Source: Sphingomonas sp. Leaf20
GTDB taxonomy: Bacteria; Pseudomonadota; Alphaproteobacteria; Sphingomonadales; Sphingomonadaceae
NCBI RefSeq assembly: GCF_001421535.1
Contig: NZ_LMKN01000001.1
Coordinates: 186,001 to 250,000 of the forward strand
Length of the DNA: 64,000 nt
Direction: 5' to 3'
The notes beneath the pieces were generated by a model. That model saw nothing but the letters and a program-made list of their open reading frames with translations, made no database searches and was not told the DNA's origin. The translations under genes were made by a program, and so were the position numbers. Of the stretch, positions 1 to 10,067 are shown piece by piece. Within the stretch, counting starts at the first letter, position 1. The number at the start of each line of letters is the position of its first letter.

Positions 1-311
1 ACGATGTTCAGCGACACGGTCGACGACGTCATCTTGCCGATCGTCGAACGCAGCTTCTCGATGTCCGCGCCCTTCTTGCCGATGATCACGCCGGGGCGTG
101 CAGCGAAGATGGAGATGCGGCACAGCTTGGCAGGACGCTCGATCACGACCTTCGAGATCGCGGCCTGCGGCAGCGTCTTGATGATGTACGCACGGATCTT
201 GAGATCCTCGAGCAGCAACCGACCATAGTCGGCGCCCTCGGCGTACCAGCGGCTGTCCCAGGTGCGGTTGATCTGCAGACGCAGACCGATGGGATTGCTC
301 TTCTGACCCAT
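1..311 (-). CDS. rpsC: 30S ribosomal protein S3, N-terminal part
   Basis: S3 sits at the mRNA entry of the small ribosomal subunit. About 103 codons are visible and the gene runs off the left edge of the window. The product opens with [20 protein letters not shown], the usual S3 start, and reaches the KH type 2 domain with its IGKKG loop. The ATG overlaps the rplV stop by one base (TAATG), so translation is probably coupled within the S10 operon. Identification is secure; only the C-terminal half is missing. Confidence 0.98.
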   Translation of the reverse strand, partial: MGQKSNPIGLRLQINRTWDSRWYAEGADYGRLLLEDLKIRAYIIKTLPQAAISKVVIERPAKLCRISIFAARPGVIIGKKGADIEKLRSTIGKMTSSTVSLNI

Positions 312-688
312 TATGCTTCTTCCTGCTCGCGCACGACGATGCGCAGACGGCTGAATGGCTTGAGGATGCGGGTCGACTTGCCGCGGCCGCGGGTAGCGAA
401 GCGCTTCATCGTGATCGACTTGCCAACCGAGGCCTCGGCGACGACCAGCGAGTCGACGTCGAGGTTGTGGTTGTTCTCCGCATTGGCGATGGCCGAGGCC
501 AGCACCTTGCGCGCTTCGATCGCCATGCCCTTGGTCGAGAAGGCGAGGATGTTCATCGCATCGCCGACCTTCTTGCCACGGATCAGCGCAGCCACGAGGC
601 CGAGCTTCTGCGCGGAACCACGGATCTGCGTACCGACCGAAAGCGCCTCGTTGTCCGCGACCTTGCGCGGGCTGACTTGCTTAGACAT
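311..688 (-). CDS. rplV: 50S ribosomal protein L22
   Basis: L22 binds 23S rRNA and lines the nascent-peptide exit tunnel. The 125-residue product has normal family length plus a slightly extended N-terminus beginning MSKQVSPRK. The conserved C-terminal beta-hairpin stretch with [11 protein letters not shown] is present. The start overlaps the rpsS stop by one base (TAATG/TGATG style), and the stop overlaps the rpsC start, so it sits in a tightly packed operon. No unusual residues are seen. Confidence 0.98.
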   Translation of the reverse strand: MSKQVSPRKVADNEALSVGTQIRGSAQKLGLVAALIRGKKVGDAMNILAFSTKGMAIEARKVLASAIANAENNHNLDVDSLVVAEASVGKSITMKRFATRGRGKSTRILKPFSRLRIVVREQEEA

Positions 689-963
689 CAGCGCTTGCCC
701 TTCTTGTCGGCGGAGTGGCCGGGGAAGTAGCGCGTGGGCGCGAACTCGCCCAGCTTCATCCCGACCATGTCCTCGTTAACCGAGACCGGCACGAACTTGC
801 GGCCGTTATAGACGTTGAACGTGAGGCCCACGAACGACGGCAGGATCGTCGAGCGACGCGACCAGGTCTTGATCGGCGAACGCGCGTTGGTGTCCTGGGC
901 GGTTTCTGCCTTCTTGAGCAGATGAAGGTCCACGAAAGGACCCTTCCATACGGAACGAGCCAT
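688..963 (-). CDS. rpsS: 30S ribosomal protein S19
   Basis: S19 contacts 16S rRNA in the head of the small subunit together with S13. The 91-residue product begins [20 protein letters not shown] and contains [20 protein letters not shown] and the LGEFAPTR segment typical of the family, followed by a basic tail. It follows rplB by three bases and overlaps rplV by one base. Length and motifs are standard. Confidence 0.98.
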   Translation of the reverse strand: MARSVWKGPFVDLHLLKKAETAQDTNARSPIKTWSRRSTILPSFVGLTFNVYNGRKFVPVSVNEDMVGMKLGEFAPTRYFPGHSADKKGKR

Positions 964-966
964 CGT

Positions 967-1803
967 TTAGCCCTTCTTCTTCGCGTGACGCGACCGGATG
1001 ATCATCTTGTCGGTCGACTTGTTATGACGAGTGCGAGCACCCTTCGTCGGCTTGCCCCAAGGCGTGACCGGATGACGGCCACCCGAGGTGCGGCCTTCAC
1101 CACCGCCGTGCGGATGGTCGACCGGGTTCTTGGCGACACCACGGGTCAGCGGACGGATACCCATCCAGCGCGAACGCCCTGCCTTGCCGAGGTTCTGGTT
1201 CTGGTTGTCGGGGTTCGAGACCGCGCCAACCGTCGCCATGCAATCGCTGCGGATGTAGCGCTGCTCGCCCGAGTTCAGGCGGACCATCACCATGCCCTTG
1301 TCGCGACCGACGACCTGCACGTACGTGCCGGCCGAACGGGCGATCTGGCCACCCTTCATCGGCTTCATCTCCACGTTGTGGACGATGGTGCCGACGGGCA
1401 TCTGACCGAGTTCCATGGCATTGCCTGGCTTCACGTCGGTCTTCTTGGCCGCGATCACCTTGTCGCCGACGCCCAGACGCTGCGGCGCCAGGATGTAGGC
1501 CAGCTCTTCGTCCGGGTACTTGACCAGGGCGATGAACGCGGTGCGGTTGGGATCATACTCGATCCGCTCGACGATGCCCTCGACGTCCCACTTGCGACGC
1601 TTGAAGTCGATGTAGCGGTACTTCTGCTTGTGACCGCCGGCGATGCCGCGCGAGGTCACATGGCCCTTGTTGTTACGACCGCCGGTCTTGTGCTTGCCTT
1701 CGGTCAGCGCCTTGACGGGGCGACCCTTCCAGAGCGACGACTTGTCGACCAGGATGAGACCGCGGCGTGCCGGCGATGTCGGATTATAATGCTTGAGTGC
1801 CAT
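967..1803 (-). CDS. rplB: 50S ribosomal protein L2
   Basis: L2 is needed for subunit association and peptidyl transferase activity. The 278-residue product has the expected length. It carries [15 protein letters not shown] at the N-terminus and the conserved [13 protein letters not shown] loop near residue 230, whose histidine has been linked to the peptidyl transferase centre. It lies four bases downstream of rplW in the S10 operon. Confidence 0.98.
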   Translation of the reverse strand: MALKHYNPTSPARRGLILVDKSSLWKGRPVKALTEGKHKTGGRNNKGHVTSRGIAGGHKQKYRYIDFKRRKWDVEGIVERIEYDPNRTAFIALVKYPDEELAYILAPQRLGVGDKVIAAKKTDVKPGNAMELGQMPVGTIVHNVEMKPMKGGQIARSAGTYVQVVGRDKGMVMVRLNSGEQRYIRSDCMATVGAVSNPDNQNQNLGKAGRSRWMGIRPLTRGVAKNPVDHPHGGGEGRTSGGRHPVTPWGKPTKGARTRHNKSTDKMIIRSRHAKKKG

Positions 1804-1807
1804 GGCC

Positions 1808-2122
1808 TCAGATCCCCGTCGTCACGTCGATGGACTGACCGTCCTTCAACGTCACGATTGCCTTTTTCATGTCCGAGCGCGAATAGTTCGTGCCCTTCCA
1901 CTTCTTGGTCTTGCCCTTCTGGACGAGCGTGTTCACGCCGACGACGTTCACGTCGAACAGCGCCTCGACGGCCGCCTTGATTTCGGGCTTCGTGGCGTCG
2001 TTGGACACCTTGAACACCACCGCGTTGTGCTCCGACAGGGTCGTCGTCTTCTCGGTGATGTGTGGCGCGAGGATAACGTCGTAATGACGGTTATCGATCG
2101 TGCCCTTCTGCTTCTTAGCCAT
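1808..2122 (-). CDS. rplW: 50S ribosomal protein L23
   Basis: L23 lies at the exit of the peptide tunnel and is the docking site for trigger factor and SRP. The 104-residue product includes the ITEKTT and [18 protein letters not shown] segments of the family. The ATG overlaps the last eight bases of rplD, which implies coupled translation. The length is typical. Confidence 0.97.
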   Translation of the reverse strand: MAKKQKGTIDNRHYDVILAPHITEKTTTLSEHNAVVFKVSNDATKPEIKAAVEALFDVNVVGVNTLVQKGKTKKWKGTNYSRSDMKKAIVTLKDGQSIDVTTGI

Positions 2123-2741
2123 GGAAGCGCGCCTCCAGCTTTTCGACAGCGGCGCGCGTCAGCACCAGCGTGTCATGCTTCAGGATGTCGTAAACATTGG
2201 CGCCGGCTGCCGGCATCACGTTCACTTCGTACAGGTTGCCCGCAGCGAATGCGAAGCTGGTGTCGACCATGTCGCCGTCGATGACGAGCGCACGCTTGCC
2301 GAAGCCGAGCTTGGCGAGATCGCCGAGCAGCGTCTTGGTCTTGCCACCCTCGACAGCCAGGCTGTCCATGATGACCAGCGAACCCGCCTTGGCGTGGCTG
2401 CTGAGCGCCATGCGCAGGCCGAGTGCGCGAACCTTCTTGTTCAGCGACGGGTTGAAGTCACGGACGCGGGCGCCGTGTGCCTTGCCACCACCGATGAACA
2501 CAGGTGCGCGACGATCGCCGTGACGCGCCGTACCGCCGCCCTTCTGGCGACCGAACTTCTTGCCGGTGCGGGCGACGTCTGCGCGCTCACGGGTGCCGCG
2601 AGCCGTCTCGCGACGCTTCTCGAGCTGCCAGGTGACGACACGGTGCAGGATGTCGGCGCGCGGATCGAGGCCGAAGACCTCGTCGTTGAGCTCGATGTCC
2701 GCAGCGTCGGTACCGGCGAAAGATGAAACCTTGATCTTCAC
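2115..2741 (-). CDS. rplD: 50S ribosomal protein L4
   Basis: L4 is an early-assembling protein of the large subunit; in Escherichia coli it also represses its own operon by binding the S10 leader. I chose the GTG at 2741, giving [18 protein letters not shown] and a 208-residue product, because it follows the rplC stop by only two bases and matches the family N-terminus. The frame is open further upstream, but that part lies inside rplC and is not L4-like. The [20 protein letters not shown] loop that reaches the exit tunnel is present. Confidence 0.96.
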   Translation of the reverse strand: MKIKVSSFAGTDAADIELNDEVFGLDPRADILHRVVTWQLEKRRETARGTRERADVARTGKKFGRQKGGGTARHGDRRAPVFIGGGKAHGARVRDFNPSLNKKVRALGLRMALSSHAKAGSLVIMDSLAVEGGKTKTLLGDLAKLGFGKRALVIDGDMVDTSFAFAAGNLYEVNVMPAAGANVYDILKHDTLVLTRAAVEKLEARFHG

Positions 2742-2743
2742 GC

Positions 2744-3490
2744 TCAGCCCTCCTGGCCGTCGGCTGCAGGTGCGTCGGTCGTTTCGGCCGGCGTGTCTGC
2801 TGCAGTGTTGCTGTTGGTGGTCTTGAGACCGGCGGGGAACGGTGCGTCGGCGTGGCGCGCGACCTTCACCGAGTCCTTGACGAAGAGCCAGCCGCCCTTG
2901 GAGCCAGGAACCGAACCCTTGACGAACAGGAGACCACGCTCGACGTCCGTCGATACGATCTCGAGGTTCTGCTGGGTACGATACTTGTCGCCCATGTGGC
3001 CGGCCATCTTCTTGTTCTTGAAGACCTTGCCCGGATCCTGGCGCTGACCGGTCGAACCGAGCGAACGGTGCGAGACCGACACGCCGTGGGTTGCCCGCAG
3101 ACCGCCGAAGCCCCAACGCTTCATGCCGCCCTGGAAGCCCTTACCCTGGGTCTTGCCCTGGATATCGACGATCTGGCCTGCGACGTAGTGGTCGGCCGAG
3201 ATCTCGGCGCCAACGTCGAGCAGGCCGTCTGCGTTCACACGGAACTCATGGACGACAGCCTTGGGCTCCACTTCGGCCTTGCCGAAATGGCCGCGCTGCG
3301 GCTTTGCGACATTCTTCGACTTGGCAACGCCTGCACCAAGCTGGACGGCGGTGTAGCCGTCACGATCCATTTCGCGAACGGAAACGACCTGATTGCCTTC
3401 GAGTGCCAGAACGGTGACCGGCACGTGCCGACCATCTTCCTGGAACAGGCGGGTCATCCCCATCTTCTTCGCGATCACGCCAGTACGCAT
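2744..3490 (-). CDS. rplC: 50S ribosomal protein L3
   Basis: L3 initiates assembly of the large subunit. The ATG at 3490 was chosen because the product then begins [16 protein letters not shown] and a good Shine-Dalgarno (AGGAAGGGA) lies just upstream. At 248 residues it is longer than the roughly 210 of E. coli. The excess is an acidic, Thr/Ala/Asp-rich C-terminal tail after about residue 220. The [15 protein letters not shown] and [15 protein letters not shown] segments are standard. It is separated from rpsJ by an unusually long gap. Confidence 0.97.
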   Translation of the reverse strand: MRTGVIAKKMGMTRLFQEDGRHVPVTVLALEGNQVVSVREMDRDGYTAVQLGAGVAKSKNVAKPQRGHFGKAEVEPKAVVHEFRVNADGLLDVGAEISADHYVAGQIVDIQGKTQGKGFQGGMKRWGFGGLRATHGVSVSHRSLGSTGQRQDPGKVFKNKKMAGHMGDKYRTQQNLEIVSTDVERGLLFVKGSVPGSKGGWLFVKDSVKVARHADAPFPAGLKTTNSNTAADTPAETTDAPAADGQEG

Positions 3491-3777
3491 GATCTTGTCC
3501 CTTCCTAGACAGAGGCCCCGTCGGACTATTCCTCGGGGGCTTGCGGACCATGTCCGGAGCAAGCTCCATGATGCATCCACCTGACCCCATTCCCGGCAAA
3601 TGCCCTGAATGGAGTCGGATCAACCCGGTAAATACGAAACGCGCCCCGTCCCGGGCTGGTGCTCCTGCGAATGCGGGAGCGTGACGGGGGACGCTGCCCC
3701 GTCGGTTTGCACCGACGGCGGTATCCCAATGTCGAACGGCGCGGGACCGTTACCGGTCGACCGCGCCGCGCTCGCCC
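3491..3777 (-). promoter_or_regulatory. Structured 287-base leader between rpsJ and rplC
   Basis: This gap in the middle of the S10 operon has no credible reading frame. On the transcribed (minus) strand it holds two perfect hairpins capped by GNRA tetraloops: an 8-bp stem with loop GCAA at 3699-3718 and a 5-bp stem with loop GTAA at 3745-3758. An imperfect stem lies at 3661-3680. No run of T follows any of them, so they are not intrinsic terminators. An internal promoter, a processing site or a ribosomal-protein-binding leader are possible; nothing here decides between them. Confidence 0.5.
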
Positions 3778-4086
3778 TTAGGCGAGCTTGATCTCGACGT
3801 CAACGCCAGCGGCGAGGTCCAGCTTCATCAGCGCATCGACCGTCTGCGGCGTCGGCTGGACGATATCCAGCATACGCTTGTACGTGCGCACCTCGAACTG
3901 CTCGCGCGACTTCTTGTCGATGTGCGGGCCGCGGTTCACGGTGAATTTTTCGATGCGCGTCGGAAGGGGAATCGGACCGCGGATGAGCGCGCCGGTGCGG
4001 CGTGCGGTGTCGGCGATGTCGCCAGTGGCCTGATCGAGCACACGGTGATCGAACGCCTTCAGACGAATGCGGATATTGCTGTCCAT
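3778..4086 (-). CDS. rpsJ: 30S ribosomal protein S10
   Basis: S10 is part of the small-subunit head and the NusE partner of NusB in antitermination. The ATG at 4086 gives [19 protein letters not shown] and 102 residues, the normal length. Conserved features include [19 protein letters not shown] and the basic loop around KKSREQFE. It is the first gene of the S10 operon; a GAAA-capped hairpin lies about 20 bases upstream. Confidence 0.98.
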   Translation of the reverse strand: MDSNIRIRLKAFDHRVLDQATGDIADTARRTGALIRGPIPLPTRIEKFTVNRGPHIDKKSREQFEVRTYKRMLDIVQPTPQTVDALMKLDLAAGVDVEIKLA

Positions 4087-4104
4087 AGTCCCTACCGATG
4101 CGAA

Positions 4105-4128
4105 AGAGCGGGCCCGTTTCCGGGCTCT
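4105..4128 (-). promoter_or_regulatory. Hairpin in the rpsJ 5' leader
   Basis: On the minus strand an AGAGC/GCTCT outer stem encloses a CCG/CGG stem with a GAAA tetraloop and a short bulge. It ends about 19 bases before the rpsJ start, so it would lie in the 5' leader of the S10 operon transcript. Autoregulation is an inference from position only. Confidence 0.4.
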
Positions 4129-4249
4129 TGCTGGTTGATGTTTAAACCGAAGGCGGGCCATTACGGGAGAGTCGGGTGAAATGCAACCGGGGGGAGACGG
4201 TTTTCGACGGGTTGGCGGCGACCAAGGGAGCATTGGCCCACGCTGCCCT

Positions 4250-4300
4250 ATCCTCCCCCTCCGACGCCTACGGCGCCACCTCCCCCTGGCGGGGGAGGAT
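4250..4300 (+). repeat. REP-like repeat, family A, copy 1
   Basis: A 51-base element of the form TCCTCCCCCTCCGACGCC...GGCGCC...GGGGGAGGAT that can fold on itself. It is the reverse complement of copy 2 at 4328-4379 and in direct orientation with copy 3 at 4766-4813. Further copies occur at 33213-33264 and, truncated, at 61324-61342. Confidence 0.8.
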
Positions 4301-4327
4301 GTGATAATTAGCATGCGCTCACAAACA

Positions 4328-4379
4328 ATCCTCCCCCGCCAGGGGGAGGTGGCACGCAAAGCGTGACGGAGGGGGAGGA
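4328..4379 (-). repeat. REP-like repeat, family A, copy 2
   Basis: Inverted copy of the 4250-4300 element, separated from it by 27 bases. Its purine-rich outer end (GGAGGGGGAGGA) lies five bases before the ATG of the DUF559 gene and is well placed to act as its Shine-Dalgarno sequence. Confidence 0.8.
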
Positions 4380-4384
4380 AAGCG

Positions 4385-4759
4385 ATGCGGCTCGAAGGAT
4401 CCCTACCCGGCCGCGGCAACGCCAAGCGGCTGCGGAAACAGATGACCCCGCCGGAGATCGCGTTGTGGCTAGCGCTACGCGGCAACGAGGCAGGCCTGCG
4501 CTTCAGACGGCAACATGCCGCAGGGAGATACGTCCTGGACTTCTACCGCGCCCCAGCCCGACTCGCGATCGAGGTCGACGGCGAAGCCCACGACCACGGC
4601 AACCGTCCCGAACGAGACGCAACGCGCGACGCCTGGCTGGTTGCCCAAGACATCCGGGTTCTCCGCTACCCAGCCCGCGAAATGCTAGCCAGCCTCGACG
4701 ACGTCGTCCGCCAGATCACCTCCATCGCACTTCAACGGCGAATCACACTTGAAAGCTAA
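4385..4759 (+). CDS. DUF559 domain protein, Vsr-like endonuclease fold
   Basis: The 124-residue product matches the DUF559 family, which shares the PD-(D/E)XK fold of the very-short-patch repair endonuclease; the substrate is not known. The domain covers almost the whole protein. [13 protein letters not shown] (20-32) and LRFRRQ (38-43) precede the likely catalytic core: D52 in VLDFY, then E63 and D65 in [10 protein letters not shown]. The final conserved part is [10 protein letters not shown]. The gene lies between tuf and rpsJ, opposite in direction to both, and is bracketed by family A repeats that also supply its ribosome binding site. That layout suggests a gene carried by, or acting on, the repeats. 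Confidence 0.88.
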   Translation: MRLEGSLPGRGNAKRLRKQMTPPEIALWLALRGNEAGLRFRRQHAAGRYVLDFYRAPARLAIEVDGEAHDHGNRPERDATRDAWLVAQDIRVLRYPAREMLASLDDVVRQITSIALQRRITLES

Positions 4760-4765
4760 TCGCCC

Positions 4766-4813
4766 CCTCCCCCTCCGACGCCTCCGGCGCCACCTCCCCC
4801 TAGCGGGGGAGGA
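4766..4813 (+). repeat. REP-like repeat, family A, copy 3
   Basis: A copy starting seven bases after the DUF559 stop codon. Together with copies 1 and 2 it brackets the gene, and relative to copy 2 it is inverted. The central sequence differs slightly (GACGCCTCCGGCGCC rather than GACGCCTACGGCGCC). Confidence 0.8.
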
Positions 4814-4858
4814 CCGAGCCGGAAGCCGAATGGCAGAACTGGGGAGGGAAGCAGACGC

Positions 4859-5233
4859 TCAGGGAAAGCGAATAAGTCCCTCGTTGCTGCTCACATCGAA
4901 AAAGCCGACAGCATGCTTTGCTGCGAGACGATCAACTGCTGCGAAAGCCAATTCTGCCTGCGACCATGCGAAAGCCGCGTAGATGACCGACCTCCCGATC
5001 GAGTAGTCAGTAACCCTTAAATCGTCGCAATCAGTAGACGCTAAAGGGCCGTTCATCGGGGGGAATCCTCCAGATATCTCGGCGAACCAACCTGCTAGAG
5101 CAGGTGTTGTGACTTTGGGATCGTCATAGGAGTGTTCCTCAACCCACTCGGTCTGCGCACTATACCAGTTTAGGAAACCCTCGCGGTCGCGCGGAGCGAT
5201 CCTTGGGTCGAACACCATCAAGTCATAGCTCAT
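4859..5233 (-). CDS. Conserved hypothetical protein
   Basis: The 124-residue product starts MSYDLMVFDPRIAPRDREGF; the frame is open upstream, but this ATG has an AAGG-like ribosome binding site and is the natural start. Recognisable stretches are FPPMNGPLAS and DYSIGRSVIYAAFAWSQAE. I recall similar uncharacterised proteins in Proteobacteria, but no function is known to me. There is no signal peptide or membrane segment. Base composition is clearly lower in GC than the flanking tuf and rpsJ genes, and it stands between the tuf terminator and the DUF559 unit, so it may have been acquired. Confidence 0.75.
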   Translation of the reverse strand: MSYDLMVFDPRIAPRDREGFLNWYSAQTEWVEEHSYDDPKVTTPALAGWFAEISGGFPPMNGPLASTDCDDLRVTDYSIGRSVIYAAFAWSQAELAFAAVDRLAAKHAVGFFDVSSNEGLIRFP

Positions 5234-5333
5234 CGTGGCCTTTTGCCTGACAGGCGCAATGTCTGCAATTGGGCGCAAGCGGACTACCCCGAACGAGTTT
5301 GTCGAGCCACTTCCACACGCCCGCCCCAAACAC

Positions 5334-5372
5334 GAAAAAGCCCGACCTCTCTCGCGAGAAGCCGGGCTCTTT
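5334..5372 (-). terminator. Rho-independent terminator of tuf
   Basis: On the minus strand an AGCCCGGC/GTCGGGCT stem with a GC-containing loop is followed by TTTTTCG. It begins about 30 bases after the tuf stop codon and should end the str transcript, separating it from the S10 operon. Confidence 0.85.
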
Positions 5373-5399
5373 TCGATCACCTCCCGAAGGAGAAGACGC

Positions 5400-6593
5400 T
5401 TACTTGTCGATCTGGCTCACGACGCCTGCACCGACGGTACGGCCGCCTTCGCGGATCGTGAAGCGCTGGCCCACGTCCATGGCGATCGGGGCGATCAGCT
5501 TGATGCCGAGCGACACGTTGTCGCCTGGCATGACCATCTCGGTGCCCTCAGGCAGCTCGACGGTGCCGGTCACGTCCGTCGTACGGAAGTAGAACTGCGG
5601 GCGGTAGTTGGCGAAGAACGGCGTGTGACGGCCACCCTCTTCCTTCGACAGCACGTACACTTCCGAGTTGAAGTCGGTGTGCGGCTTGATCGTGCCTGGC
5701 TTGCAGAGCACCTGGCCACGCTCGACTTCGTCACGTGCAACGCCGCGGATCAGCGCGCCGACGTTATCGCCAGCCTGGCCCTGGTCGAGCAGCTTGCGGA
5801 ACATCTCGACGCCCGTGACCGTGGTCTTGCGAACGGTCGGGTGGATACCGACGATCTCGACTTCCTCGCCAACCTTGACGATGCCCGTCTCGACGCGGCC
5901 GGTGACAACCGTACCACGACCCGAGATCGAGAACACGTCCTCGATCGGCATCATGAACGGCTTGTCGAGCGGACGCTCGGGCTGCGGGATGTAGTCGTCG
6001 ACAGCCTGCATCAGCTCGGTGACGGCGTCGGCGCCGAGCTTCTGGTTCGAACCCGAAAGTGCGCAGGTTGCCGAACCCTTGATGACGGGGATGTCGTCGC
6101 CCGGGAAGTCGTACGAGCTGAGCAGCTCGCGGATTTCCATCTCGACCAGCTCGAGGATTTCCTCGTCGTCGACCAGATCGACCTTGTTCATGAACACGAC
6201 CATCGCAGGCACGCCGACCTGGCGTGCGAGCAGGATGTGCTCACGGGTCTGTGGCATCGGGCCATCGGTCGCCGAGACGACGAGGATCGCGCCGTCCATC
6301 TGGGCTGCGCCGGTGATCATGTTCTTCACATAATCGGCGTGGCCCGGGCAATCGACGTGCGCGTAGTGACGGTTGGCCGTCTCGTACTCGACGTGTGCGG
6401 TCGAGATCGTGATGCCGCGCTCACGCTCCTCGGGAGCCTTGTCGATGTTGGCGAAGTCGACAGCGGTACCGCCGGTCGTCTCTGCCAGAACCTTCGTGAT
6501 CGCAGCGGTGAGCGACGTCTTGCCATGATCGACGTGACCGATGGTGCCGATGTTGAGATGCGGCTTGTTCCGCTCAAATTTTGCCTTGGCCAT
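5400..6593 (-). CDS. tuf: Elongation factor Tu
   Basis: EF-Tu delivers aminoacyl-tRNA to the ribosomal A site with GTP hydrolysis. The 397-residue product has normal length. The GTPase motifs are the P-loop GHVDHGKT (19-26), DCPGHADYV and NKVD, followed by the two beta-barrel domains ending at GVVSQIDK. A good AGGTAGGA ribosome binding site precedes the ATG. It is the last gene of the rpsL-rpsG-fusA-tuf group and ends at a clear terminator. It is the only tuf copy in this window. Confidence 0.99.
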   Translation of the reverse strand: MAKAKFERNKPHLNIGTIGHVDHGKTSLTAAITKVLAETTGGTAVDFANIDKAPEERERGITISTAHVEYETANRHYAHVDCPGHADYVKNMITGAAQMDGAILVVSATDGPMPQTREHILLARQVGVPAMVVFMNKVDLVDDEEILELVEMEIRELLSSYDFPGDDIPVIKGSATCALSGSNQKLGADAVTELMQAVDDYIPQPERPLDKPFMMPIEDVFSISGRGTVVTGRVETGIVKVGEEVEIVGIHPTVRKTTVTGVEMFRKLLDQGQAGDNVGALIRGVARDEVERGQVLCKPGTIKPHTDFNSEVYVLSKEEGGRHTPFFANYRPQFYFRTTDVTGTVELPEGTEMVMPGDNVSLGIKLIAPIAMDVGQRFTIREGGRTVGAGVVSQIDK

Positions 6594-6699
6594 TGTTTCC
6601 TACCTTCTGATTCGTATTCCGGTGCCACACCGGGAACCGCGCGAACGCGGCCCCATAGCGGCTGTTAAAGCCTGACGCTAGCCCTACCCCCTTAAAGGG

Positions 6700-8796
<2,097 letters not shown>

Positions 8797-8818
8797 GATC
8801 GTGCTTCCTTAAGGATAT

Positions 8819-8843
8819 GGGGAGCCGAACGTGCCGGCTCCCC
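8819..8843 (-). promoter_or_regulatory. Hairpin in the rpsG-fusA gap, proximal to fusA
   Basis: A perfect 9-bp stem (GGGGAGCCG/CGGCTCCCC on the minus strand) with a 7-base loop lies about 20 bases upstream of the fusA ATG. The following bases are CATATCC, not a T-run, so this is not an intrinsic terminator. RNA processing, stabilisation or a protein site are possible. Confidence 0.5.
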
Positions 8844-8863
8844 AATATATAGGTGTTTGCGTT

Positions 8864-8883
8864 ACGGGCGAAAGACCGCCCGT
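8864..8883 (-). promoter_or_regulatory. Hairpin in the rpsG-fusA gap, proximal to rpsG
   Basis: A perfect 7-bp stem ACGGGCG/CGCCCGT with a 6-base loop, 21 bases upstream of the previous hairpin in the transcript. Together they fill much of the intercistronic gap. In E. coli the equivalent str operon gap around rpsG holds the S7 feedback site, but these sequences are not recognisably the same. Confidence 0.4.
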
Positions 8884-8919
8884 GACACGGTTACCAATGC
8901 TAGGCTTCGAAGCCCGCTG

Positions 8920-9390
8920 TTACCAGCGATAGTGCGAGAATGCACGGTTGGCTTCTGCCATCCGGTGCGTGTCTTCGCGCTTCTTGACCGCGTTGCCGCG
9001 GTTGTTCGCGGCGTCCATCAGCTCGCCCGACAGCCGTGCGGCCATCGTGTTCTCGCTGCGCGAACGTGCCGCACCGATCAGCCAGCGGATCGCCAGCGCC
9101 TGTGCACGCTCGGGACGCACTTCGACGGGAACCTGGTAGGTTGCACCACCGACGCGACGCGAACGAACTTCGATGCCCGGCTTCACGTTGTTCAGCGCAT
9201 CGTGAAACACGCCGATCGGATCGCGCTTTGCGCGGCTCTCGACGGTTTCGAATGCACCGTACACGATCAGCTCTGCGACGGACTTCTTGCCGTCCAGCAT
9301 GACGCTGTTCATGAACTTCGACAGAACCTCATCCCCGAACTTGGGATCAGGCAGGATGACCCGCTTTTCGGGACGACGACGACGTGCCAT
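8920..9390 (-). CDS. rpsG: 30S ribosomal protein S7
   Basis: S7 nucleates assembly of the 30S head and lies at the E site. The 156-residue product is of normal length, starting [20 protein letters not shown]. It contains [15 protein letters not shown] and ends RAFSHYRW, as in most bacteria. It is the second gene of the str group, 49 bases after rpsL. Confidence 0.98.
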   Translation of the reverse strand: MARRRRPEKRVILPDPKFGDEVLSKFMNSVMLDGKKSVAELIVYGAFETVESRAKRDPIGVFHDALNNVKPGIEVRSRRVGGATYQVPVEVRPERAQALAIRWLIGAARSRSENTMAARLSGELMDAANNRGNAVKKREDTHRMAEANRAFSHYRW

Positions 9391-9439
9391 TTTATATTCC
9401 TTCTAAACTTCAGCCTGTGTGATCAGATACCTGATCGGC

Positions 9440-9811
9440 TTACTTCGGACGCTTGGCGCCGTACTTGGAACGCGACTGACGCCGGTCCTTCACACCCTGT
9501 GTATCGAGCACGCCGCGCAGGACGTGATAGCGAACACCCGGAAGATCGCGGACACGACCGCCACGGATCAGGACAACCGAATGCTCCTGAAGATTGTGGC
9601 CCTCGCCCGGGATGTAGCTGATGACTTCGCGCTGGTTGGTCAGGCGAACCTTGGCCACCTTGCGCAGAGCCGAGTTCGGCTTCTTTGGGGTCGTCGTGTA
9701 GACGCGGGTGCAAACGCCGCGCTTCTGCGGGTTGGCTTCCATCGCAGGGACCTTCGACTTGGCCTTCTGCGGATCGCGGCCCTTGCGGACCAGCTGGTTG
9801 ATCGTCGGCAT
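9440..9811 (-). CDS. rpsL: 30S ribosomal protein S12 with Arg at the Lys88 position
   Basis: S12 sits at the decoding centre and controls accuracy. I chose the ATG at 9811 ([12 protein letters not shown], 123 residues); an upstream in-frame ATG would add four residues not found in the family. Lys43 in TTPKKPNS is intact. Residue 88, counting Met, is Arg (GGRVRDLPG) where E. coli and most bacteria have Lys (GGRVKDLPG). Lys-to-Arg at this site is an established streptomycin resistance change, so this S12 may confer natural resistance. It is the first gene of the str group. Confidence 0.98.
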   Translation of the reverse strand: MPTINQLVRKGRDPQKAKSKVPAMEANPQKRGVCTRVYTTTPKKPNSALRKVAKVRLTNQREVISYIPGEGHNLQEHSVVLIRGGRVRDLPGVRYHVLRGVLDTQGVKDRRQSRSKYGAKRPK

Positions 9812-9870
9812 TGAAGCCTTCACCTTTCAAATGGTTACTTTGCTGGAGCCATTGAGGCGCCTGAGAATAC

Positions 9871-9911
9871 AAAAAGGACCATCGACGCGCACACGGCGCC
9901 CCTCAGGTCCT
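9871..9911 (-). promoter_or_regulatory. Terminator-like hairpin in the rpsL leader
   Basis: On the minus strand AGGACC pairs with GGTCCT across an imperfect inner stem and is followed by a short T-run. It lies about 60 bases before the rpsL ATG, inside the probable 5' leader. The downstream sequence CTCAGGCGCCTCA can pair with the CCTGAGGGGCGCC inside this hairpin, so two exclusive folds are possible, as in attenuators. This is inferred by eye. Confidence 0.4.
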
Positions 9912-10067
9912 GGAATGCATCCAGCAATGTTCAAGCATGCCCGGCGGGAAACACTCCCGAAGAACAGGGCGCGCCTATAGGTCAGGACGCGGCGCGGGTC
10001 AACGGGCCGGAATCGGTTTGCGACGCCTGCAATCCGCCCCCAAACGGGGGAGGACCGCTGGCCGGCC

